Shown here piece by piece: positions 47,197 to 55,798 of a DNA stretch of 64,000 nt; within the stretch, counting starts at the first letter, position 1; every line of letters begins with the position of its first letter. Origin of the DNA: Bacteroides sp. Lineage in GTDB: Bacteria; Bacteroidota; Bacteroidia; Bacteroidales; Bacteroidaceae. Under the pieces are notes generated by a model. The model did no database searches. It worked only from the letters and a program-made list of their open reading frames with translations, and was not told the DNA's origin. The stretch is from the NCBI GenBank assembly GCA_017471925.1, contig JAFURM010000059.1, forward strand, positions 1-64,000. Reading direction: 5' to 3'. Position numbers and translations under genes: made by a program.

Positions 47197-49206
47197 ATGA
47201 AACACCTCCCCATACTGCTCGTGATGTTCTTCGGATGGATGGCCGTGACGGCCTCGGCCCAGGACGTGCCGCCCACCCTCTGGTTGGACAACCTGGAAGA
47301 GCTGGCGCAGGAGGAGGAAGAACCCGACTGGGAGGAAGAACTGCGCCTGCTGGAGGAGCGGCAGGAAGAACCTCTCAACCTGAACACCGCCACCAGGCAG
47401 CAGCTGGAATGTTTCCCCTTTCTCAGCGACAGCCAGATAGAGCACCTGCTGGCCTACCTCTACCTGCATGGAGAGATGGAGACCATCTATGAACTGCAAC
47501 TGGTGGAAGAGATGGACAAGCAGACCATCAGGCTGCTGCTCCCCTTCGTCTGTGTGAAGAAGGCGGTGAAGAAGCAGACGTTTCCCGCCTGGGGAAAGAT
47601 GCTGAAGCAGGGCAGGCATGAGGTGAACACCCGCCTGGATTATCCACTCTACACCCGGCGCGGCTATCAGACGGCCTATCTCGGCCCCAAGCCCTATCAC
47701 TCCTTGCGCTACCGTTTCCACTACGGAGACTATCTGCAGGCCGGGCTCACGGCTGAGAAGGATGCCGGCGAACCCTTCTTTGCCCGCCACAACGCGCAAG
47801 GTTATGACCACTATGCCTACTACTTGCAACTGCGTCACAAAGGTTGGCTGGACAATCTTCTCCTGGGGTGCTATCGCCTCCACTTCGGGCAGGGGCTGGT
47901 GATGGGCAGCAGTTTCCACACGGGCAAGAGTTACACCCTCTCGACTTCGGACTACAAACCGCAGGAGATACGTCCTCAATCCTCTGTCGATGAGTTCAAC
48001 TACCTACACGGCATTGCCCTGACGGCACGCCTTTCCCGGGCAGTGAATCTCTCGGTCTTCTGTTCCCATCGCACGATGGACGGCACGGTGGAGGAGGGGA
48101 GCATCGTCTCCATCAACCGCACGGGACCACACCGCACCCGGCAGGAAGCCGACCGGAAGGATGCCTTCTCCATGCAACTGGCGGGTGCCCATCTCTCCTA
48201 TGCCAAGGAGCGTCTGCGCCTGGGACTTACGGGACTCTACTACGACTTCAGCCGCCCCTATGCCCCCGACCTGCCCAAGTATGCCAAGTATCACCTGACC
48301 GGCAACCGACTCTATAACCTTGCTGCCGACTACTCCTGGCGTGCGGGACGCTTCAGCCTGTCGGGCGAAGTGGCCAAGGGCAAGCACGGATGGGCCACAC
48401 TCAACCGCTTGTTCTACCGTCTCTCCTCCTCTTGGCGCTTCCTGCTGGTGCACCGTTATTATGCCCACGATTATTGGGCCTTCTATGCCCGCTCCTTTGC
48501 AGAGGGCAGTGAGGTCAGAAACGAGAATGGCTGGTATCTCGCCGCCGAGGCTACCCCTTTCTCCCGATGGCGCTTCTTCGTCTCGGCCGACTTCTTCTCT
48601 TCGCCCTGGTGGCGCTATCGTGTCAGCAAGCCCTCGCAGGGAGTAGACCTCATGCTGCAGGCCGCCTATGCTCCGACCGACAGGCTGGGCATGTACCTCA
48701 ACTATCGTGTGAAACGCAAGGAGCGCGACATCACCGGCACGGGTGGCGAACAGACCACGCCTACGCTTCATCACCGCTGGCGCTACCGCCTGGAGTATAA
48801 GCAGGGCATCTGGACAAGCCGCACTACGCTGGACTACAACCGCTTCTCCCAGCAGACGCTATCCCCTTCACAAGGCTTCATGCTCACCCAGATGGCCTCC
48901 TGCACCTTGCCTTCTCTGCCACTCTCCGCCACTGTACAGGGCAGCTACTTCCACACGGACGACTATGACTCGCGCCTCTATGCCTATGAGAAGGGGATGC
49001 TCCACACGTTCTACACCCCCTCCTTTTATGGCCACGGCTTCCGCTACTCCCTCCACCTGCGCTATGACCACTCGGAGCACCTCATGCTGATGCTGAAGTT
49101 CGGACAGACCATCTACACCAACCGCAACACCATAGGCTCGGGCAATGACCTCATCAGCAGCAACCGTAAAGGAGACCTCCAACTGCAGATACGCCTGAAG
49201 TGGTGA
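47197..49206 (+). CDS. Helix-hairpin-helix domain fused to an outer-membrane barrel
   Basis: A 669-residue protein with a signal peptide (LPILLVMFFGWMAVTASAQ). An acidic helix at about residues 27-55 leads to a ComEA-like helix-hairpin-helix unit (LNLNTATRQQLECFPFLSDSQIEHLL, about 58-110). The rest (about 130-669) is rich in aromatic amphipathic strands and ends LQLQIRLKW, as in outer-membrane barrels. HhH units of this kind bind DNA in ComEA but also occur in secretion proteins, so the role is open. It forms a single-gene unit. Confidence 0.75.
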   Translation: MKHLPILLVMFFGWMAVTASAQDVPPTLWLDNLEELAQEEEEPDWEEELRLLEERQEEPLNLNTATRQQLECFPFLSDSQIEHLLAYLYLHGEMETIYELQLVEEMDKQTIRLLLPFVCVKKAVKKQTFPAWGKMLKQGRHEVNTRLDYPLYTRRGYQTAYLGPKPYHSLRYRFHYGDYLQAGLTAEKDAGEPFFARHNAQGYDHYAYYLQLRHKGWLDNLLLGCYRLHFGQGLVMGSSFHTGKSYTLSTSDYKPQEIRPQSSVDEFNYLHGIALTARLSRAVNLSVFCSHRTMDGTVEEGSIVSINRTGPHRTRQEADRKDAFSMQLAGAHLSYAKERLRLGLTGLYYDFSRPYAPDLPKYAKYHLTGNRLYNLAADYSWRAGRFSLSGEVAKGKHGWATLNRLFYRLSSSWRFLLVHRYYAHDYWAFYARSFAEGSEVRNENGWYLAAEATPFSRWRFFVSADFFSSPWWRYRVSKPSQGVDLMLQAAYAPTDRLGMYLNYRVKRKERDITGTGGEQTTPTLHHRWRYRLEYKQGIWTSRTTLDYNRFSQQTLSPSQGFMLTQMASCTLPSLPLSATVQGSYFHTDDYDSRLYAYEKGMLHTFYTPSFYGHGFRYSLHLRYDHSEHLMLMLKFGQTIYTNRNTIGSGNDLISSNRKGDLQLQIRLKW

Positions 49207-49232
49207 TATAGTTGATGATTATCAGGCACGGA

Positions 49233-49365
49233 CAACACGTGTATAGGGCGATGAACCGCACGTGTATGGACGATGGACGACACATGTATGGACGATGGAC
49301 CACACGTGTATGGTCGACGGGCCACACGTGTATGGTCGACGGGCCACACATGTATGGACAATGGG
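49233..49365 (+). repeat. Six-unit 22-bp palindromic tandem repeat, array B
   Basis: Units start at 49233, 49256, 49278, 49300, 49322 and 49344. The fourth and fifth are identical (CCACACGTGTATGG plus TCGACGGG). Same consensus and copy number as array A at 21073, and likewise between convergent genes. No other feature is seen in 49207-49423. Confidence 0.88.
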
Positions 49366-49423
49366 TAATACCCGCTGAACACTTGCAGGTTGTTATGAGA
49401 GGTGATGTTGATATATTCCATCA

Positions 49424-49461
49424 GAAAAGGCGCCCCTCGGAAAATACCGGGGAGCGCCTTC
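49424..49461 (-). terminator. Terminator after galK
   Basis: On the minus strand AAGGCGCTCCCCGG pairs with CCGAGGGGCGCCTT and is followed by TTTTC. It can also fold on the plus strand. Confidence 0.8.
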
Positions 49462-49507
49462 ATTGATGCATCATTGTTTGTGTTGTTCTATGATGTTTTT
49501 TTCTGTC

Positions 49508-50662
49508 TTATTCCAAACGGCGGGCACCGTCGCTGATGACCACGTCATAGACCTTCGGGCTGCGTCCGAACTTCGCCTTGAAGTCTTCCTTGGCCTTGTT
49601 GATGAAGGTGGAGTAGAGCTCTTCCTTGACGAGGTTGATGGTGCAGCCACCGAAGCCACCGCCCATTACGCGTGAACCGGTCACGCCACAGTCGAAGGCG
49701 AGGTCGTTCAGGAAGTCCAGCTCTTCGCAGCTCACTTCATAGAGCTTGCTCATGCCGTGGTGGGTTTCATACATCTTCTGGCCTACCGTTTCATAGTCGC
49801 CCTTTTCCAATGCATCGCATACGTCCAGCACGCGCTGAATCTCCTCGATGACATATTCGGCACGCATGAAGTCTTCTTCGCTGATGTCAGCCTTGGATTC
49901 GTTCAGCATGTCCATCGTCACATCGCGCAGGAACTCTACTTCGGGATGCTTTTTCTGCACGGCGGCAACTGCGTTTTCGCAGCTTTGGCGACGCTTGTTG
50001 TAGGCTGATGAAGCCAGTTCGTGCTTCACTACAGAGTCAACCAACACCAGACGGTAGCCTTTGGGGTCGAAGGGGAAGTATTGATACTCCAGCGAGCGGC
50101 AATCCAAGCGGATGAGGCTGCCCTTCTTGCCGAATACAGAGGCAAACTGATCCATGATGCCACACTTCACACCACAGTAGTTGTGCTCCGTGGCCTGGCC
50201 CACCTTGGCCAATTCAAACTTGTCTATCTTGTTGTCACCGAACAGATCGTTCAGGGCATAGGCATACGTGCTTTCCAATGCTGCACTGGAGGACATGCCG
50301 GCACCCAAGGGTACATCACCGGCAAAAGCCGTGTTGAATCCCTTCACCTCTACGCCACGCTTGATCATCTCACGGCATACACCGAAGATGTATCTGGCCC
50401 AGCTGGCACGGGGAGCATCGTCCTCGCCCAATCCGAACTCAACGTAATCCTTCAGGTCAATGGAGTAGGCCTTGACCAAGTCTGTGCCGTTGGGCTTTAT
50501 TTCTGCAATCATACCTTTGTCGATGGCGCCGGGGAATACGAAACCACCGTTATAGTCTGTGTGCTCGCCAATGAGATTGATGCGACCGGGAGAAGCGTAA
50601 ACCGCTCCTGTAGTTCCATCAAAGTGCTTGATGAAACGACTTCTTACATGTTCAATATCCAT
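49508..50662 (-). CDS. galK: Galactokinase
   Basis: A 384-residue GHMP kinase that makes galactose 1-phosphate. GRINLIGEHTDYNGG (substrate signature), PLGAGMSSSAALE (ATP loop) and VMGGGFGGCTINLV (third motif) are intact. It is the last gene of galM-gluP-galK and matches the family length. Confidence 0.97.
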   Translation of the reverse strand: MDIEHVRSRFIKHFDGTTGAVYASPGRINLIGEHTDYNGGFVFPGAIDKGMIAEIKPNGTDLVKAYSIDLKDYVEFGLGEDDAPRASWARYIFGVCREMIKRGVEVKGFNTAFAGDVPLGAGMSSSAALESTYAYALNDLFGDNKIDKFELAKVGQATEHNYCGVKCGIMDQFASVFGKKGSLIRLDCRSLEYQYFPFDPKGYRLVLVDSVVKHELASSAYNKRRQSCENAVAAVQKKHPEVEFLRDVTMDMLNESKADISEEDFMRAEYVIEEIQRVLDVCDALEKGDYETVGQKMYETHHGMSKLYEVSCEELDFLNDLAFDCGVTGSRVMGGGFGGCTINLVKEELYSTFINKAKEDFKAKFGRSPKVYDVVISDGARRLE

Positions 50663-50710
50663 GATATTACTGTTTTAATAAGGTTAATAAATAATTTACC
50701 TATACTGATT

Positions 50711-51997
50711 TTATTCTACGGGAATGTCCTTGTTGACGTTCTTGCAACCAATCTTGCTGTAGTACAAGATGTAGGCCAACATGGCGATGACCAGCCAGTA
50801 ACTGCTGATGGCACCCAGGCTTTGGGCAATGGCGTGCTGGATGAGCGGCATGATGCCACCACCTACTACCATTGTCATGAAGATGCCTGAAGCGGCGGCT
50901 GTATACTTGCCAAGACCTTCAACGGCCAGGTTGAAGATGCCACCCCACATGATGGAGGTGCAGATACCGCAGACGGCGATGAAGAAACACTTGGCAGGAA
51001 TGTCGTGGCCCTTGAAAGTGACGGAAGCACTTTCGGGCAGGAAGATGGCAACAAGCAGGAACAGGATGGCAGCAGAGGAGACGATGGTCATCTGCGTAGA
51101 GGTGGAAATCTTGCCGCTGATGGCACTGCTCAGCGCACGGCCCACCATCATCAGCAACCAATAGGCGGCAGCCAGACCACCACCGATGGCGGCAGCACCT
51201 TCAAAGTCCATACCGGTGATGTAGAAGTTCAACTCGGCGGGGATACCAATCTCAATACCTACATAGAAGAAGATGGCGATGACACCCAGCACACAGTGGC
51301 GGAAGGAGAGGGGGCTGTGCTTGGATTTTTCCTTCTTGACATTGCTGCCCTGCTTGTGGGGCTCGGGGATTGTGACGAATGAAATGATGAAGAAGGAGAT
51401 GGCAAACACGGCAATACCGATGAACAGCAGCGGAGCCACATCGCTCATGCTCGTCTTGTCGGTGAGCTGACCTACCAATACACCTACCAGGAACGGAGTC
51501 AATGTGCCGGTGAGTGAGTTCAGCGTACCACCAATCTGGATGAACTGGTTACCGCGGTTACCGCCACCACCTAAGATGTTGAGCATCGGGTTTACTACGG
51601 TGTTGAGCATACATACGCAGAAGCCGCAGATGAAGGCACCGAGCAGGTAGATGACCAGGTTGAGAGCCACGGCCTGACCCTGATAGTCGAACGCATGGAT
51701 GTCGGCACCGAAGATGCTTGATAGGTATTGTACCAGCAGACCGACAACACCTACTGCCAAGGCGATGAGGGCAGTCTTCTTGTAGCCGAACTTCACCAGC
51801 ATCTTGCCGGCGGGAATACCCATGAACAGATAGGCGGCAAAGTTCATCATGTTGCCCATCATGCCGGCCCAGTTATAAGTGTAACCCCAGATGGTACCGA
51901 AGGGGGCTGCCATGTTGGTCACGAATGAAATCATGGCAAAAATGAAGCACATCGTGACAATCGCGATGAGGTTTCCGTTTTTTTCTTTTTGAGTCAT
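50711..51997 (-). CDS. gluP: FucP/GluP-type sugar transporter (MFS)
   Basis: A 428-residue inner-membrane protein with about 12 helices. NMMNFAAYLFMGIPAGKMLVKFGYKKTAL and FICGFCVCMLNTVVNPMLNILGGGG are hallmarks of the FHS family of fucose/glucose/galactose:H+ symporters. Placement between galM and galK points to galactose or glucose. The symbol is by family and context. Confidence 0.9.
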   Translation of the reverse strand: MTQKEKNGNLIAIVTMCFIFAMISFVTNMAAPFGTIWGYTYNWAGMMGNMMNFAAYLFMGIPAGKMLVKFGYKKTALIALAVGVVGLLVQYLSSIFGADIHAFDYQGQAVALNLVIYLLGAFICGFCVCMLNTVVNPMLNILGGGGNRGNQFIQIGGTLNSLTGTLTPFLVGVLVGQLTDKTSMSDVAPLLFIGIAVFAISFFIISFVTIPEPHKQGSNVKKEKSKHSPLSFRHCVLGVIAIFFYVGIEIGIPAELNFYITGMDFEGAAAIGGGLAAAYWLLMMVGRALSSAISGKISTSTQMTIVSSAAILFLLVAIFLPESASVTFKGHDIPAKCFFIAVCGICTSIMWGGIFNLAVEGLGKYTAAASGIFMTMVVGGGIMPLIQHAIAQSLGAISSYWLVIAMLAYILYYSKIGCKNVNKDIPVE

Positions 51998-52046
51998 AAT
52001 CAGAATAAAAGTTTTTTTAGTTTATAAATTAGGTTAGTTGTTTTAT

Positions 52047-53144
52047 TTATTCGTTCACGTCAAACTTGTAGACGGTAATCTGCTGGTATTCATCGCCCGG
52101 AAGCAGTATGGCCGAGGGAAAGTGGGCCTTGTTGGGCGTGTCGGGGAAGCACTGTGCCTCAAAGCAGACTGCACTGCGGGCAGGGAAGGTGGCACCGTGT
52201 GCACCGGAAAAGCCGTTCAGCCAGTTGCCTGTATAGAGTTGTACGCCCAGCTCGGTGGTGTAGACTTCCATGGTGCGGCCGCTTTCAGGGTCGGCATAGG
52301 TGGCAGCCAGGCTCAGTTCGCCATTCTCCGTCTTGTTCAGTACATAGCAGTGGTCATATCCGCTGCCGTTCACCAGCTGCTGGTCTTTTTCTTCGATGCG
52401 CTCACCGATGGTATGGGGCGTGCGGAAGTCCATGGGCGTGCCTTCCACCTTCAGGATTTCACCCGTGGGGATGGAAACCTCATTGATGGGCACGTAATGG
52501 TCGGCATTGATGGTGATGATGTGATTCAGTACAGTGGGAGTGGGGTTGGCAATACCTGCCAGATTAAAGAAACCGTGATTGGTCAGGTTGACGATGGTTG
52601 CCTTGTCCGTCGTAGCGCGATATTCGATGACCAGTGCATTCACTTCCTCTTCCAGACGATAGGTTACGTCTACTTCCAGTGTCCCGGGAAAGCCCTCTTC
52701 ATTGTCGGGAGAGGTGTAACTGAAGATGACCGTGTCTTCCGAAGGCTGTACGGCGTCCCATACGCGGGCATGAAAGCCGGTAGGTCCTCCGTGCAGGGAG
52801 TTGGGGCCGTTGTTGATGGCCAGTGAATGCTCCTCGCCATACAGTGTGAACTTACCGTTGGCGATGCGGTTGCCATAGCGTCCGATGACGGTGCTAAGGA
52901 ACGGTTCGGGGCTGTTCACCACATTATCTATGCTGTCGTGTCCCAGGATGACATTGGCATATTGGCCGTTCTTGTCGGGGACCATGATGGAAAGTATAGC
53001 ACATCCGTAGTTTGTCACTGCGACCTCCATACCTTTCTTGTTTTTCAGGATGAAGAGGTCTGTCATTTTGTTGTTTATCTCCTTTTGAAAGTCCCTTCTG
53101 TCCAGTCGGGACAGATTACTTTCTGTTGGGGTAGTGTTCGTCAT
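52047..53144 (-). CDS. galM: Aldose 1-epimerase (mutarotase)
   Basis: A 365-residue enzyme that interconverts alpha and beta anomers of galactose and glucose. NYGCAILSIMVPDKNG, NGPNSLHGGPTGFHARVWD (His), LTNHGFFNLAG (His) and the C-terminal CFEAQCFPDTPN (Glu) are the active-site parts. It may start downstream at MTDLFILKNKKG (about 53066), as the first ~25 residues are unlike the family. It is the first gene of the gal unit. Confidence 0.95.
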   Translation of the reverse strand: MTNTTPTESNLSRLDRRDFQKEINNKMTDLFILKNKKGMEVAVTNYGCAILSIMVPDKNGQYANVILGHDSIDNVVNSPEPFLSTVIGRYGNRIANGKFTLYGEEHSLAINNGPNSLHGGPTGFHARVWDAVQPSEDTVIFSYTSPDNEEGFPGTLEVDVTYRLEEEVNALVIEYRATTDKATIVNLTNHGFFNLAGIANPTPTVLNHIITINADHYVPINEVSIPTGEILKVEGTPMDFRTPHTIGERIEEKDQQLVNGSGYDHCYVLNKTENGELSLAATYADPESGRTMEVYTTELGVQLYTGNWLNGFSGAHGATFPARSAVCFEAQCFPDTPNKAHFPSAILLPGDEYQQITVYKFDVNE

Positions 53145-53168
53145 ACGTGGTATTAATTAAATTTCTTG

Positions 53169-53176
53169 CAAATAAA
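53169..53176 (-). promoter_or_regulatory. Possible -7 box of the gal operon
   Basis: TTTATTTG on the minus strand, exactly 19 bases after a TTG; one mismatch to TAnnTTTG. Confidence 0.45.
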
Positions 53177-53276
53177 ACGAAATTCTTTTGTACTCCCAAG
53201 TAATTGCAGGGAAATGTGGCAGGCATTTTAGGAAAGTTTAGCGTTTACCGTTGGCGGGGCTAAGGGATATTTTTTG

Positions 53277-53284
53277 TATGTTTG
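53277..53284 (+). promoter_or_regulatory. -7 box of manA
   Basis: TATGTTTG, about 59 bases before the ATG at 53343. A TTGG lies 22 bases upstream. Confidence 0.55.
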
Positions 53285-53342
53285 CCGCCGTAACCATAAT
53301 AATGTACTTTTATTTATTGAAAATTCTAACTGAGACAAACGA

Positions 53343-54314
53343 ATGTATCCTCTGAAATTTGAGCCTATTTTGAAGCAGACGCTTTGGGGAGGCGACAAGA
53401 TTATTCCGTTCAAACATCTGAACGATGCCCTTGCTAACGTGGGCGAAAGTTGGGAAGTGTCGGCTGTGGAAGGCAGCGAGTCTGTAGTGGCCAATGGTGC
53501 CGACAAGGGTATGACCCTGCCCGAGATGGTCAGAAAATACAAGGCAGCCCTGGTAGGTGAGGCCAACTATGCCCGTTTTGGCGAGAAGTTCCCCCTGCTG
53601 ATTAAATTTATTGATGCCAAGTTGGATCTCTCCATCCAGGTGCATCCGGGTGACGAACTGGCCAAGCAACGTCACAACAGTTTCGGCAAGAACGAAATGT
53701 GGTATGTGATAGATGCCGACAAGGGTGCCAAGCTGATTTCAGGCTTTGCCCGTGAGATTACTCCTGAAGCCTATCAGGAAAGAGTGGACAACGGCACGTT
53801 TGCTGAAGTGCTATGCACGTGCGATGTTCGTCCGGGCGATGTCTTTTATGTGCCGGCAGGCCGTGTGCATGGCATCGGAGCAGGAGCATTTGTGGCCGAA
53901 ATACAGCAGACATCAGACATCACCTACCGCATCTTTGACTATAACCGTAAGGATAAGGAGGGCAAGAGCCGTGAACTGCACACGGCGCAGGCTTTGGATG
54001 CCATCAACTTTGCCGATGTGCAGGAGGATTTCCGCACTCACTATGAGCAGTTGCCGAACGAGCCTGTGCAGATAGTGGACAGCCCCTATTTCACCACCTC
54101 TGTCTATGACATGACCGAGAATATCACTTGTGACTACTCCGAATTGGATTCCTTCGTTATTCTCATCGGAGTAGAGGGCAGTTGCCGCCTGACGGACAAC
54201 GAGGGCAACGAGGTGACCCTTGCTGCCGGAGAAACCGTCTTGCTGCCTGCTTCTACGCAAGAACTCACCATCTGCCCCGAAGGCAAGGTGAAACTGCTGG
54301 AAACCTACGTGTGA
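53343..54314 (+). CDS. manA: Class I mannose-6-phosphate isomerase
   Basis: A 323-residue zinc enzyme that interconverts fructose 6-phosphate and mannose 6-phosphate. FEPILKQTLWGGDKI, the metal site IQVHPGDELAK with the nearby Glu in KNEMWYV, and PAGRVHGIGAG are present. A C-terminal cupin half ends at EGKVKLLETYV. It is divergent from galM. Confidence 0.94.
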   Translation: MYPLKFEPILKQTLWGGDKIIPFKHLNDALANVGESWEVSAVEGSESVVANGADKGMTLPEMVRKYKAALVGEANYARFGEKFPLLIKFIDAKLDLSIQVHPGDELAKQRHNSFGKNEMWYVIDADKGAKLISGFAREITPEAYQERVDNGTFAEVLCTCDVRPGDVFYVPAGRVHGIGAGAFVAEIQQTSDITYRIFDYNRKDKEGKSRELHTAQALDAINFADVQEDFRTHYEQLPNEPVQIVDSPYFTTSVYDMTENITCDYSELDSFVILIGVEGSCRLTDNEGNEVTLAAGETVLLPASTQELTICPEGKVKLLETYV

Positions 54315-54339
54315 CGTCGTGCCCCACGTAGGTGTTTCC
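54299..54339. terminator. Hairpin at the end of manA
   Basis: GGAAACCTACGTG pairs with CACGTAGGTGTTTCC (one bulged base). It overlaps the last codons of manA and faces the convergent esterase gene. There is no strong T-run. Confidence 0.45.
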
Positions 54340-54368
54340 GTGTCTGAAAGTTCAGCGCAGGCCCTGAA

Positions 54369-55646
54369 TCAGTTTCCGTCAGGCTTGTCCAGTTCGCAGA
54401 AGGGCGAAGGACTCCACTGGAAAGTGTCGGGATTGTCAGGCGTAGCCGGATTATAGGCCGGGTCGGTGCTGAGGTGGGGGATGAGTTCGGGCGTGGCTTT
54501 ACGCATTCCTTCGATGACACATTTGGCTATCTGGTAGGCACCATAGGGGTTGAAGTGTGTGTTGTCGGCCAGGGCCTTCTCCTGCTTGGGATAGGTGCCG
54601 GCCGGATAGTGCACAAAGGCCCGTTTGGAAGCCTCCACACCCAGTGCCTCATAGAGCGTGCGGGTCATCTCGTTCAGCTCTATCAGAGGCACATTCTCCT
54701 TGGTAGCCAGCCAACGCATGGCTTCGGGGAAATCCTCATGAGTGTTGCGTATCCGGCCGTTCTCATCGAAAGCACGGCGACAGGTGGGGGTGACGAGCAC
54801 CGGATGAGCACCTCGTGCACGGGCTTCGTCGATGAAGGTCTTCAGGCTGGTCATGAAAGAGTAGAATGCTCCTTTGCCCGGCCCTTTCTGCTTCTGGTCG
54901 TTGTGACCGAATTCAATGAATATATAGTCTCCTTTCTTCATTTGGGAGAGAGCTTTGGCCAGACGCTTGGCGGCAATGAACGTGTTGGCCGATTCGCCCG
55001 ACTCGGCGTAATTGGCAAAGCATACACCGTTATCGAAGAAACGTGGTATCATTTGTCCCCAACTGGCCCAAGGTTCTTGGTCTTGGTCTACCACGGTGGA
55101 GTTGCCGCAGAGGAAGAGGGTAGGCACTTCATCGGCACGGCGGATGATGAGTTCGGCCAGTTGGGGAGCTTCGCCGTTCACCTCAATGGTCAGTTTGTCG
55201 TCCCAATTCAGTTTGCCCTGTTCGCGCTTCTTGATTCTCACACTCTCGGTGTCGTTGATGCGGGTGTTGCGCTTGTTGATGACAAAGGTGCAGCTCTTCA
55301 GTTCGCCCCGTTTGGTGGCGACGCTTTCGTGGAAGAGGCGGCGTGACTCTCCTCGCAGGGTGGTGTTGCCGGCTTTCTTCTTGTTGCCCACTACGGCCGT
55401 GACATGATAGTTGCCGTCAGGCAGACAGACGGAGAAGAAGAAGGGGGTGACAGTCTTGCCATCAGGCGAGGCTATGAGGTCATAGCCATAGCCGGTTTCC
55501 TCATTGAAGCGAGTGTCGGGTGTCACCTTGGTGTAGCCCTCCTTGACTTTCTTGCCGGTGGTGAAGTCAAACTTGTACTCTTGTGCCGACCCCAGCAGGC
55601 AGCTGGCAAACATGGCCACTACGGCCGATAGGATTTTCTGTTTCAT
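54369..55646 (-). CDS. SGNH/CE12-type acetylesterase
   Basis: A 425-residue exported protein (signal peptide AVVAMFASCLLGSA). An N-terminal carbohydrate-binding-like beta domain (about 22-175) precedes the SGNH hydrolase. Block I is FLCGNSTVVD (Ser), block III FIEFGHNDQ, and block V DNTHFNPYGA (Asp-x2-His). This is the rhamnogalacturonan acetylesterase pattern and suggests removal of acetyl groups from pectin-type glycans. No other polysaccharide genes (SusC/D) lie beside it. An imperfect -7 box (CATCTTTG) lies at about 55707-55714. Confidence 0.9.
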   Translation of the reverse strand: MKQKILSAVVAMFASCLLGSAQEYKFDFTTGKKVKEGYTKVTPDTRFNEETGYGYDLIASPDGKTVTPFFFSVCLPDGNYHVTAVVGNKKKAGNTTLRGESRRLFHESVATKRGELKSCTFVINKRNTRINDTESVRIKKREQGKLNWDDKLTIEVNGEAPQLAELIIRRADEVPTLFLCGNSTVVDQDQEPWASWGQMIPRFFDNGVCFANYAESGESANTFIAAKRLAKALSQMKKGDYIFIEFGHNDQKQKGPGKGAFYSFMTSLKTFIDEARARGAHPVLVTPTCRRAFDENGRIRNTHEDFPEAMRWLATKENVPLIELNEMTRTLYEALGVEASKRAFVHYPAGTYPKQEKALADNTHFNPYGAYQIAKCVIEGMRKATPELIPHLSTDPAYNPATPDNPDTFQWSPSPFCELDKPDGN

Positions 55647-55798
55647 GGTAGGGTTGTTTTTTTAATGTGCATAAAATCGGAACAGACGTCTTTTCTGTTT
55701 CCGTGGCAAAGATGCTGCTTTCGCTTGACTCCTGACATGGAAAAGAGTACGAAAGCATGTATTTTCATGCTTCATGCCGCTTGGCGGGGTGGCGACAC

